From a virus, in the IMG/VR virus record IMGVR_UViG_3300041583_000345, positions 57,931-121,930 of that record: a stretch of 64,000 nucleotides of DNA. The stretch is one strand, 5' to 3'. Position 1 is the first letter of the stretch, and the number at the start of each line of letters is the position of its first letter. The notes beneath the pieces are model-generated. The model was not told where the DNA came from and ran no database searches. It saw only the letters and a program-made list of their open reading frames with translations. A program made the position numbers and the translations under genes. This document shows, piece by piece, positions 1 through 7,636 of the stretch.

Positions 1-882
1 GTGCCATTTCGTTAAATTTACTGAGGATAAACAACAAATAAAGGAATGTTCTTCGTCGGTAAATAATGTAATTTCCGAACAGATATTTGTCATCGTAACT
101 TCAAGGTTATTTCTCGTATATGCAGGAGGATTGTCATTATTAACGTTATCCTTAAACATAATATAGGGTTCTCCTGTTTCTACTCTAGACTTAAGTATCT
201 CTACCCATGTCTCCATTGCCTCCGGTACTCTCCTGTCGAGTTTCTCCATAAAGCTATCATCCACTACAACGCATTGGTGTAGGTTTAGACACTGTCTATT
301 AGGGTCCCCTTTAGGTCTTCTAATTTGTAAAAATTCTTTAATATCTGGATGATTTATATCTAGGTTAACTGATGCTGCTCCTCTACGAACTGCGCCTTGG
401 TTAGTTGCTATGATAGTAGAATCGTAAATCTTAGCCCAAGGTATTACACCTTCTGACTGTCCCATTTCTAAGGTTCCGATTTTTTGACCTCTACCTCTAA
501 CTTTAGATAATCCAATACCAACTCCACCTCCTAAGGAAGTCAATCTCATGAGTTCAGCATTGGTCAAGCCAATACCTCGAATTGAGTCGGGGGTATCAAT
601 TCCGAAACATGAGATTGGTAATCCTTTATCAGTTCCTGTATTTGATAGAACAGGTGAGGCTAAATTTAACCACCCTTTCCACATATACCTGAAGAATTTT
701 GGTGCTAAATCTGGTCGATCTAGTCTTTTTGCTACCGTATCAGCTACTCTCTTGTATGCTAATTTTGGTGTTTCATTTGGTAGTAAATACCCTTTTGATA
801 TTGTTGCTATTGAAACTTCGTTCATCCATTCCGGATAGTCTTTTCCTGCTTCCCAATTGTAAGTATCTACTGGTGTATTCAT
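1..882 (-). CDS. nrdA: Ribonucleoside-diphosphate reductase alpha subunit, N-terminal part (cut by window edge)
   Basis: The large catalytic subunit of class I ribonucleotide reductase reduces ribonucleoside diphosphates for phage DNA synthesis. An open frame of 294 codons runs from an ATG at 882 to base 1 with no stop, so the C-terminus lies outside. Visible family signatures are SLGGGVGIGLSKVRGRG, the SCFGI segment with the first active-site Cys, TNICSEI, and CCLSSVNL near the window edge. The start overlaps the stop of the upstream HNH gene (ATGA), which suggests translational coupling. nrdB lies just beyond that HNH gene, so this is an nrdA-HNH-nrdB block. I am very sure of the identity. 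Activity cannot be judged without the C-terminal half. Confidence 0.95.
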   Translation of the reverse strand, partial: MNTPVDTYNWEAGKDYPEWMNEVSIATISKGYLLPNETPKLAYKRVADTVAKRLDRPDLAPKFFRYMWKGWLNLASPVLSNTGTDKGLPISCFGIDTPDSIRGIGLTNAELMRLTSLGGGVGIGLSKVRGRGQKIGTLEMGQSEGVIPWAKIYDSTIIATNQGAVRRGAASVNLDINHPDIKEFLQIRRPKGDPNRQCLNLHQCVVVDDSFMEKLDRRVPEAMETWVEILKSRVETGEPYIMFKDNVNNDNPPAYTRNNLEVTMTNICSEITLFTDEEHSFICCLSSVNLTKWH

Positions 883-1691
883 TTAATTTTGTTTTTGTTG
901 TTTCCGTAATTTATATTCTCTACGTAGTTAATTATAGACCCTTTTAATTTACCTCCTTTTACTGTAGTTCCTGTGTTTCTATTTCTCTTTAATGTTCCTT
1001 CATCGTACTTTTCTAAAGCTTCCATTAAGCTATGTAGTAGTTCTTTGCTCTTGTCTGGGTGTATAATTGTATAGGTTCCTTTCGATTTTCCGTAATTACC
1101 TGCTAACTCTCCTGGTCGTTTTACTCCCCACTGTGAGCTCTTCTCTCCTGTGTGGTTTTTTATGAACTTTTCAAAATACTCCTTCCGTGTCATACTGCCT
1201 TTAGTCTGCTTACAGGAATACACTCTTTTTTCTATAGCTTCTCGTGACTGTTGGTTTCCGGAGTTACATAATTCTCGTATCCTTGCAAGTCCTTTTTCTG
1301 AGTGGTATTTCCCGTTGTACTTAGCTTTTTTTGTTTCTTTTGCCTTATCTACGGTTTCAGTATTGAACATTGGATTTTTCTCTAGAAAAAGCTTTCTCCG
1401 TTTTTCTACAGGGTAGGCTATTAAGCACAATTTTTTTCTTTGTAACTCCCCCTCTTCTGTTTTACCTGATAGTAGCAACCATGCTACTTTATCTTGCATT
1501 TTCCCTAACCACTTGTACCGTATCCAATGTGCTGTTGCATGGTTTTTTATTGATAGTCTTACTAAGTTAGATTCTTCGTTGGTTCCTTGTTCATATCTTG
1601 GAATAATGTGATGTTTATGTGTACCCCCTATTACTTTATTACTTTTTCTCTCCTCTAGGAATTTTTTATAAATTTCTTGCCAGTTTACCAT
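879..1691 (-). CDS. HNH homing endonuclease between nrdB and nrdA
   Basis: Free-standing HNH nuclease of about 270 residues. Near residues 24-50 it has HKHHIIPRYEQG, then SNLVRLSIKNHATAHW, which supplies the HH, N and H of an HNH site. The lysine-rich remainder has repeated short helical segments resembling NUMOD-type DNA-binding modules (for example the GKYHSEKG and NYGKSKGTY segments). It sits between nrdB and nrdA and overlaps the nrdA start by 4 nt. Mobile endonucleases at the nrd genes are well known in T4-like phages (MobE in T4), so a selfish element targeting an nrd gene is likely. A TATTTATT box lies 13 nt before the start. The target site is not visible. Confidence 0.88.
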   Translation of the reverse strand: MVNWQEIYKKFLEERKSNKVIGGTHKHHIIPRYEQGTNEESNLVRLSIKNHATAHWIRYKWLGKMQDKVAWLLLSGKTEEGELQRKKLCLIAYPVEKRRKLFLEKNPMFNTETVDKAKETKKAKYNGKYHSEKGLARIRELCNSGNQQSREAIEKRVYSCKQTKGSMTRKEYFEKFIKNHTGEKSSQWGVKRPGELAGNYGKSKGTYTIIHPDKSKELLHSLMEALEKYDEGTLKRNRNTGTTVKGGKLKGSIINYVENINYGNNKNKIK

Positions 1692-1704
1692 AGTATTTGT
1701 TTAG

Positions 1705-1712
1705 AATAAATA
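1705..1712 (-). promoter_or_regulatory. Candidate late-promoter box upstream of the HNH gene
   Basis: The coding strand reads CTATTTATT, 13 nt before the HNH start. It matches the (C/A)TATTTAT(A/T) box found before many genes in this window. Promoter function is inferred from recurrence and spacing. Confidence 0.4.
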
Positions 1713-1744
1713 GGTAAGAAAAAGATTTTATTGCAACTCGAATC

Positions 1745-2719
1745 TTAAAAAGCGGTGTCCCAATCCATATGTCCTTTACTATAATTTGTTACGCGCACAG
1801 CGAAGAAATCTGAAAATTGTTTACCTGCAATTACTGCGTCAAACCATTTCATTGTCTTTAATGCTCCTTTGTCAATTTCTGTTGAGGGTATTAATGGTTT
1901 TAGTCCTAAGTCCCCCATTTTGGTGTTTACTCTATGTTTAATAAAATTCTTAAGCTCTTCTTTGGTAAGATTCTCTAAATCTCCCATTTCAAAGACTTTG
2001 TCTATAAAGTCATATTCAAGTTTTATAGCAGCTGTTGCTGCTTCTCTTATATCCTGCTCTAATTTAGCTGTTTTAAATTCTGGGTGTTCTTTCATTAATG
2101 TTCTAAATAACCAACAGCCTGCTTCTGAGTGTAGAGATTCATCTCTTACTGACCATTCTACTATCTGTCCAACACCTTTTAGTTTGTTTCTCATCTTAAA
2201 TGAAAGTAACACTGCAAAGGAACTAAATAAGTTAACTCCTTCTGTGAAAGCAGAGAAGATAGCGAGAGAGACAGCTCTTTGGTGCCAATCCGGAGATTCG
2301 TGTGAATCTCTAACATCCATTAGATGTTGAATTTTTGCCATTGTAGCTTCATCCTCCATAAACTCCGCAAAATTATCCAAACCCAGCTGTTCGTTTAATA
2401 ATGAATAAGCTTCTGCGTGTATTGTTTCAAAAGATCCAAAAGTGACCGCCATTGCAATGACTTCTGGTTTTCTAAACCATTTTGTAACTAAATTAGTCCA
2501 GTAGTCATTTACTACTGTTTCGGTTTGTGCGAATCCTTTTAAGATTCCCCCAATAAGGTTCTTTTCATGATCCTTTAGGTTAGAATTCCAGTCTGTTACA
2601 TCTTGTGACATTGGTATTTCTGTATGTAGCCAGTGGGCTTGTTGCTGTCGGAGCCAGTAGTCGAATGCTTGTGGATATTCAAAGGGCTTGTAAACAATTC
2701 GTTCCTGTAAAAGACTCAT
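1745..2719 (-). CDS. nrdB: Ribonucleoside-diphosphate reductase beta subunit
   Basis: Small, radical-bearing subunit of class I ribonucleotide reductase, 324 residues. The diiron ligands are visible: E67 (in QTETVVND), E98 and H101 (in FETIHAEAY), E160, E194 and H197 (in RDESLHSEAG). Y105 sits seven residues after E98, as the radical tyrosine does in E. coli R2 (E115..H118...Y122), so a tyrosyl-radical enzyme is expected. The length is slightly short but normal for phage and flavobacterial-type R2 proteins. It pairs with the alpha subunit downstream, from which it is separated by the HNH gene. No disruption is seen. Confidence 0.96.
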   Translation of the reverse strand: MSLLQERIVYKPFEYPQAFDYWLRQQQAHWLHTEIPMSQDVTDWNSNLKDHEKNLIGGILKGFAQTETVVNDYWTNLVTKWFRKPEVIAMAVTFGSFETIHAEAYSLLNEQLGLDNFAEFMEDEATMAKIQHLMDVRDSHESPDWHQRAVSLAIFSAFTEGVNLFSSFAVLLSFKMRNKLKGVGQIVEWSVRDESLHSEAGCWLFRTLMKEHPEFKTAKLEQDIREAATAAIKLEYDFIDKVFEMGDLENLTKEELKNFIKHRVNTKMGDLGLKPLIPSTEIDKGALKTMKWFDAVIAGKQFSDFFAVRVTNYSKGHMDWDTAF

Positions 2720-2835
2720 ATGTATTTATATATTTGAAGTTAAATTAGATGGGAATATCCTCTTGGTTATCTCTCGGGGACGTTTTAATAAATAGAATAT
2801 ATATTCTACTTTTGTCTGGTTTTTTAAGAACTTTA

Positions 2836-4173
2836 TTATAGTAATTTCTGTAGCGTTTCTGATGTTAAGTTATACTTAGGTTTAGCGGCTTCTGCTAATA
2901 GATCATCTAAGTCTGTTTTACCTTTAAATGATATATGTCCGTTATTGGTATCCATGTTTATGTCGTAAGTCATTCCGTCCATACCGTATCTGTTTTTCAT
3001 AATATGAATTCGACCAGTTCCTAAAACTTTATCTTCTTTCATCCTAGATAAGGATAAACATACATCGGCTACCATCATCTTATCATACGATCCTGCAGCT
3101 TTATCTCCTTCTATTATTGAATCTTTAGCTCCCATACGGTTAACCTGTGAAGGTGTTAAGATTGGTATTTTTAATTCTTTGGCTAATCCTTTAGTTGCGA
3201 TAAAAACATCATCGATTTCATCTTTTCTTTCGGCGAATTTACCTCTTGAAGGTGCTCTTAGGTAATCAACATAATCAATGATTACTAAGTCTGGTTTATG
3301 CCCCATATCGGTACATTTCTGTATATGAGACTTAATAGTATTTACTGTTGCTCCCTTTGGTGGGTATTCTTTAACAATTAACTTCCCCTTTAGTGCGTCT
3401 ACTGTCTTCTGAACTTCTTTTCTATGTTTGTTTACTTCATCTATAGAATATCCGGTAAAATAACAGTCAAATCGTTTCCCAACATAGTCTTCTCCTAATT
3501 CTAAGGTGTAATATATAACATTATACCCTAGTTTTACAGCGTGGGCTCCAGCTGCTACCATAGTCCATGATTTTCCACCTCCTGGGTTACCAAACATGAT
3601 AATTAAATCTCCTGGTCCGAATCCTCCCTGTATAGCATCATTCATTATAGGCCAAGGTGTTGGGATAGTAGGCCTGTAGTCAACTCTGTATCGAGTCTCT
3701 ACATCTTTATTGTATTCATGGCCAATGTTTTTATCCATCCCAGCTTTCATTGCCTTTTCAACTTGATTTCTAATCCCGTCGAAATCTCCATCTTTTAAAA
3801 GGTCTGCTGATGCTAAAATTGCAGCTTTCATCTCTTGGTTCTTACAAAAGCCTAAAAACTCTTCTTGAATATACTCTAAATCCTCTTGAGATGCTGCGTA
3901 AGAGTTTCTAAGCTCTTCTTTTAACGCTACGACTAGTACTTCATTCTCTACCTTCTGAAGTTCTACTTTCAGAACATCCATTGTTACTACTGTATGGTAT
4001 TTATCAAAGTACCTGATAATTTCATTTATAATCCACTTATGTGAATCCGCATCGAAATAGACATCTGTCAATACATCTCTGGTATTCTGTAGGAATGTTT
4101 TGTCTGTTAGTAGTGATCCTAGTACTTTTAATTGGAAGCCTTTTCCGTATTGCTGAAGTGATTTAAGTGTCAT
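2836..4173 (-). CDS. 41: Replicative DNA helicase, DnaB type (T4 gp41)
   Basis: Hexameric 5'-3' helicase that unwinds the fork and partners the primase (gp61, encoded at 51.7-52.7 kb). Residues 1-150 form the helical N-terminal domain. The RecA-like motor starts near 170, with Walker A GNPGGGKS at 195-202, an acidic Walker B in LVIIDYVDYL near 295, and a motif like TPSQVNRMGA. The length of 445 is typical for gp41 (T4: 475). It is the last gene of a tight run gp32-uvsX-exonuclease-gp41, with only 8 nt separating it from the exonuclease gene. gp41 is a known split-intein site in marine phages, but this copy is uninterrupted. Confidence 0.95.
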   Translation of the reverse strand: MTLKSLQQYGKGFQLKVLGSLLTDKTFLQNTRDVLTDVYFDADSHKWIINEIIRYFDKYHTVVTMDVLKVELQKVENEVLVVALKEELRNSYAASQEDLEYIQEEFLGFCKNQEMKAAILASADLLKDGDFDGIRNQVEKAMKAGMDKNIGHEYNKDVETRYRVDYRPTIPTPWPIMNDAIQGGFGPGDLIIMFGNPGGGKSWTMVAAGAHAVKLGYNVIYYTLELGEDYVGKRFDCYFTGYSIDEVNKHRKEVQKTVDALKGKLIVKEYPPKGATVNTIKSHIQKCTDMGHKPDLVIIDYVDYLRAPSRGKFAERKDEIDDVFIATKGLAKELKIPILTPSQVNRMGAKDSIIEGDKAAGSYDKMMVADVCLSLSRMKEDKVLGTGRIHIMKNRYGMDGMTYDINMDTNNGHISFKGKTDLDDLLAEAAKPKYNLTSETLQKLL

Positions 4174-4181
4174 TGTATAAC

Positions 4182-5210
4182 CTATTTAAATATTGTTAAT
4201 CCTCTAAAATTTTCCAACCAACCTTCTGTATTTTTGGTGATCCCTTCAATCTTATCTGTGTCCAGTAAGTGTAGGAATCCTCCTACCTGTAGTGACGGTA
4301 TTGGGCTCTTTATTACTTCTAATATATGGTCTTTTTCTTTCTGATCCAACGCTGTAATGTGTAAATCCATTAATTTAAAATTAGTTTCCACACGATCCCA
4401 TTCGCTTATAATTTTAGGAAAGATTTTTTTTACTTTGGGGTCTGTTAACTTAGCTGCGCAGACATCGTACACATACTCTAATGTTGTGCCGGGTACATTT
4501 ACCAGGTCAGGGAACTGTGAGATTATAGTCTTTATCCCCAAACCTTTTACTCCTGCTAAATTATCAGAGTTGTCCCCTAAAAGGGCTTTTACAACATTAT
4601 AGTTTTCAGGAAGAACTTGTAATTCTCCTTGAATGTTAGCAGCTGTTAATAGAAGTTTTTTAACCGGAGCATAAACCTCTACGTTTTCATCTACAAGCTG
4701 TAAAAAATCTTTATCTGATGAAATTATGGTAAGTTTCTTATTAGTAGACGATGCTGTTTTTGCTAAATATGCTATAATATCATCTGCTTCAAGTTTTTCC
4801 ATCATAACCTGCTGAACTGGTAAACATTCTATATAGTCCTGTGTTCTATACAGTTGTGCTATTAATGCTTCCTGTTCTTCGGCTTTTGTATCATATAGTC
4901 CCCAGTGCGTAATTCGAGATGTTGCTCGATTGGCTTTATAATTCTGGTCTATATTCTTTCTATTAGCAGAACCTCCTTTTCCGTCCCATATTATAAGTAC
5001 CCTTGTCGGGTCAAAAGTACGGGTTACAAATCCTAATGATCGCAGGAAACCAATTAGACCGCCTACATGGTGGCCTAAAGGGTTCATTGCCTTAAGGAGT
5101 GAAAAGCTTCGAATTAGCATATTCATAGCATCTATAACTAAAATATGGTCGTTTAACTCTCGGGGTGGGGACTGTTTTAAATTTTTCAGAAGATCTGAAT
5201 AGTCCGTCAT
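4182..5210 (-). CDS. rnh: 5'-3' exonuclease / RNase H (T4 Rnh family, FEN-like)
   Basis: Flap-endonuclease family protein that removes RNA primers from Okazaki fragments. The acidic cluster of the family is present: VIDAMNMLIR near residue 26, LEADDIIAYL, SSDKDFLQL, and GDNSDNLAGVKGLG (the helix-hairpin-helix that grips DNA). The length of 342 is close to T4 RNase H (305). Its start overlaps the uvsX stop (TAATG), so the two genes are probably translationally coupled. Role and neighbours agree: lagging-strand processing next to the recombinase, SSB and helicase. Confidence 0.93.
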   Translation of the reverse strand: MTDYSDLLKNLKQSPPRELNDHILVIDAMNMLIRSFSLLKAMNPLGHHVGGLIGFLRSLGFVTRTFDPTRVLIIWDGKGGSANRKNIDQNYKANRATSRITHWGLYDTKAEEQEALIAQLYRTQDYIECLPVQQVMMEKLEADDIIAYLAKTASSTNKKLTIISSDKDFLQLVDENVEVYAPVKKLLLTAANIQGELQVLPENYNVVKALLGDNSDNLAGVKGLGIKTIISQFPDLVNVPGTTLEYVYDVCAAKLTDPKVKKIFPKIISEWDRVETNFKLMDLHITALDQKEKDHILEVIKSPIPSLQVGGFLHLLDTDKIEGITKNTEGWLENFRGLTIFK

Positions 5211-6280
5211 TAGTCTAGTAGGTTTGGTGTAATTGTTTCTTCTTCTAAATCTCCTTCTTCAATTAAGTCGAAATCTATTGATCCAACAAGTTTTAACCAG
5301 TGCTCTTTATGGGCGTCTCTGTACTTATCGATAGCTTTTTTATCATCTTCAATAAATCCATGAGAGGTCATTACTACTTTCCCTCTAGATTGTACTCCCC
5401 CTATGTGGTTCTTTTCAATCTGGATGTTTGTACGTTTGGCAAACTCTACCTGTAAACCATCTTTAACTGCTTTAATCTTAGAAGTGCCCGGGTTTGTAAT
5501 ATTACCGAAGGTAACTACTAAGGTAGCGTCGTACCACATAGACATTCCTCCTTTATTCTGCAGCTTAGGTTGTCCCATTGGATGCTCAGGTTTCATAGTC
5601 CATACTTTATTAATAGCTACAAGAGTATTGGTGTAGGGAAAGTTTTCTTTTCTTGATAATAAAATCTTTTGATTTAAATTATTACCAAACTGTGTGGACA
5701 TCGCTCCCGCATTCCATTCATTGTTATTCTTATTAGAACGAACTGATAAGTCACATGGTATAGAACCGATAGAATCCCAAAAGAAACATAAATCGAAAGG
5801 TAAGTTACCTTTAGCCTGCTCATCCATTAAGTCAGCCATATGTACAGCTACTTCTTCAATGGTATTTAAAGATCCTCGGTCTGCATATAGAAAATGTCCT
5901 TCAAAATCTACTACTTTACCGTTTTCATCTTTAACTTCATTAAATTGAAGCCCCATCTCCCTTGCATGCTCCCATGACCATTTCATCTCCGAGATAATAA
6001 ATACCGGTAAGATACCCATTTTCTGTGCACTTACTGCTGCTTCTAATAAAGCAGTAGTTTTTCCTGTGTCAGAATGCCCTCGTAGTAAGGTGATGTGACC
6101 GGTTGGAATACCGGGTAAGGAAGTAATATCTTGAAAAGCTTTAGATAGGGGTATCCAACCCTGCTCTTTAAATTTTACAGATGCTTCTGCAAAGCCTTTC
6201 TTTTTTTTAAAATTACCAAGATTAAAATTCTTCTTGATGGCCGCAGATGCGGCCTCCTGTACTTCCTGTTTCTTCGCCAT
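5210..6280 (-). CDS. uvsX: RecA-like recombinase UvsX
   Basis: Strand-exchange protein used for recombination-dependent replication and repair. Walker A GHSDTGKT is at residues 68-75, and the Walker B region is DLCFFWDSIGSIP. The following QFGNNLNQK region and the KGGMSMWYDA segment fit the RecA/UvsX core. The length of 356 is close to T4 UvsX (391). The N-terminus is lysine-rich and the C-terminus acidic (EEGDLEEET). Two bases separate it from the gp32 stop, and its own stop overlaps the exonuclease start. gp32 and UvsX compete and cooperate on ssDNA in T4, so adjacency is functionally sensible. Confidence 0.95.
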   Translation of the reverse strand: MAKKQEVQEAASAAIKKNFNLGNFKKKKGFAEASVKFKEQGWIPLSKAFQDITSLPGIPTGHITLLRGHSDTGKTTALLEAAVSAQKMGILPVFIISEMKWSWEHAREMGLQFNEVKDENGKVVDFEGHFLYADRGSLNTIEEVAVHMADLMDEQAKGNLPFDLCFFWDSIGSIPCDLSVRSNKNNNEWNAGAMSTQFGNNLNQKILLSRKENFPYTNTLVAINKVWTMKPEHPMGQPKLQNKGGMSMWYDATLVVTFGNITNPGTSKIKAVKDGLQVEFAKRTNIQIEKNHIGGVQSRGKVVMTSHGFIEDDKKAIDKYRDAHKEHWLKLVGSIDFDLIEEGDLEEETITPNLLD

Positions 6281-6282
6281 AA

Positions 6283-7104
6283 TTACTCGTTAAATAAGTC
6301 GTCAAATTTGCTAACTGTATCCTGTTTTCCAGCAGTAGCAGTCTCTAGACTAAAGTCAGACTTTTTTTGTCCTAGGCTTTCTGGTAATGATGTATCAATA
6401 TTACTATCTACCGGTTTTGTAACTGTAGTAGTTGTCTCTTCTGTAATCGAAGAAGGGTCTAAGTATCCTTGAAGTTGTTTCTTAATGTAGTCGTAATCAT
6501 ATTGGGTATGTACATCTACTGGGTTTGGTTGAGTCTTCAGCCACAAATCTACTTCTTCATTTTTATCTGATAGAGTAGTTTGTTTAGGTTTAATACGTAC
6601 AGTAGTTTCAGGGTAAGGGTTACCAGCTGATTGTTCTACCACCATATCCCATCCTTGCATAACATCTGTGAAGTCCCCAATATCTTCATCCTCTGCTAAA
6701 GCAAGTAATGCTTTGTATATTGTTACACCGAATCCCCATAAACGTACTCCTTTGTCTTCTTCTCCTCTTACTATAACAGGAGCGAAAACACGAGTTTTAG
6801 GGTTTAATTTACCTGATAAGGACCAGTTGTCTTTATCTGATGTCTTCCTAAGTTCTTTTACAAACTCTTCGATTGGGTCTTGTTTACCAAAGTTTGATAA
6901 AGCTACCATTGGATACTTTCCAATTCCGTAATGGAATTTTAATTCTTTAAATGGGAACGCAGGGTCATAAGCAGACGGGACAATACGAATTGTCTGTTTA
7001 CCTAATGAGGGTTTCCAAAAAATAGTTGAATAGTCAGTTTTTTCTGTGTCCTGACTAGTAGAGTTCAAAGCTTCTAGCTTTGCTTTAATTGCATTAATGT
7101 CCAT
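6283..7104 (-). CDS. 32: Single-stranded DNA-binding protein (T4 gp32 family), zinc site missing
   Basis: Coats ssDNA at the fork and organises replication and recombination proteins. The order of features fits gp32: a short N-terminal arm, a core with KQTIRIVPS and FKELKFHYGIGKYP, and an acidic tail ending KFDDLFNE, the protein-interaction region. T4 gp32 binds zinc with one His and three Cys. Here the equivalent region carries a His but no CxxC, and the whole protein has no cysteine, so the zinc site is absent. At 273 residues it is slightly shorter than T4 gp32 (301). Its place immediately before uvsX supports the call. Confidence 0.88.
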   Translation of the reverse strand: MDINAIKAKLEALNSTSQDTEKTDYSTIFWKPSLGKQTIRIVPSAYDPAFPFKELKFHYGIGKYPMVALSNFGKQDPIEEFVKELRKTSDKDNWSLSGKLNPKTRVFAPVIVRGEEDKGVRLWGFGVTIYKALLALAEDEDIGDFTDVMQGWDMVVEQSAGNPYPETTVRIKPKQTTLSDKNEEVDLWLKTQPNPVDVHTQYDYDYIKKQLQGYLDPSSITEETTTTVTKPVDSNIDTSLPESLGQKKSDFSLETATAGKQDTVSKFDDLFNE

Positions 7105-7164
7105 ATAACTGATTTTAAAATTATAACGTTTATCTAATATAAGAATAATATCTTAAACTACCAA

Positions 7165-7617
7165 CTAGATTTCAATAATCTTGTGTAATTTTGTATTTAC
7201 TCTTTTTAGTTCCGGTCCTTTGGTTAAAAGTACGCAGTTTTTGTAGTCCGCCCAATTAATACGGAAGTTAGAATCTAACTCTCCATCGTTTAATTGTTTG
7301 ATTAGTGTATTAAGTGCATTAATAGTGTAAAGAGTATTGGACTCTTTTTTGCGATGCACTAAGATAGTATTATCTAGGAATGTACCGACGTTACCGAAGT
7401 CCACGTTATAGGTACATATGTATTCGTCTTGGCTCTTTGAGTATAGAACGAATATTTTATTATATATAATCTTATACCTCTCTTGTACTGTCGACAATAC
7501 TTCGTCTAAAGTATCTTCAGAAGCGAAGGTACAGAATAGTTTGTTACTCATATCTTCATTTAAATAAAATGGTTCAATATCGTAGTCGAACCGGGACGTC
7601 ATAACATCTGTTATCAT
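7165..7617 (-). CDS. Conserved phage protein of unknown function between gp32 and polymerase
   Basis: I do not recognise this family. The 150-residue product is mixed alpha/beta, without membrane segments or clear motifs. The annotated ATG at 7617 lies one base from a TATTTATA box (7619-7626). The next in-frame ATG, at 7602 (MTSRFDYDIEP), would place the box 16 nt upstream, the usual spacing here, so the true start may be 7602. In T4 the neighbourhood of gene 32 holds small replication and late-transcription accessory factors (59, 33, dsbA), so a similar role is possible but unproven. Confidence 0.6.
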   Translation of the reverse strand: MITDVMTSRFDYDIEPFYLNEDMSNKLFCTFASEDTLDEVLSTVQERYKIIYNKIFVLYSKSQDEYICTYNVDFGNVGTFLDNTILVHRKKESNTLYTINALNTLIKQLNDGELDSNFRINWADYKNCVLLTKGPELKRVNTKLHKIIEI

Positions 7618-7618
7618 A

Positions 7619-7626
7619 TATAAATA
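7619..7626 (-). promoter_or_regulatory. Candidate late-promoter box
   Basis: The coding strand reads ATATTTATAT. It is 1 nt from the first ATG of the next gene but 16 nt from that gene's second ATG (7602), which matches the spacing seen elsewhere and argues for the later start. Confidence 0.35.
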
Positions 7627-7636
7627 TCTTTGTTGT

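Noticed and set aside
548-838. Plus-strand open frames across the window
   Set aside because: They lie opposite strongly supported minus-strand genes (here nrdA). Their peptides lack family features. No plus-strand gene was convincing.
2723-2730. T4-style TATAAATA box 3 nt before nrdB
   Set aside because: It is too close to the start codon for a usual promoter, and nrdB is an early-type gene. AT-rich chance is likely.
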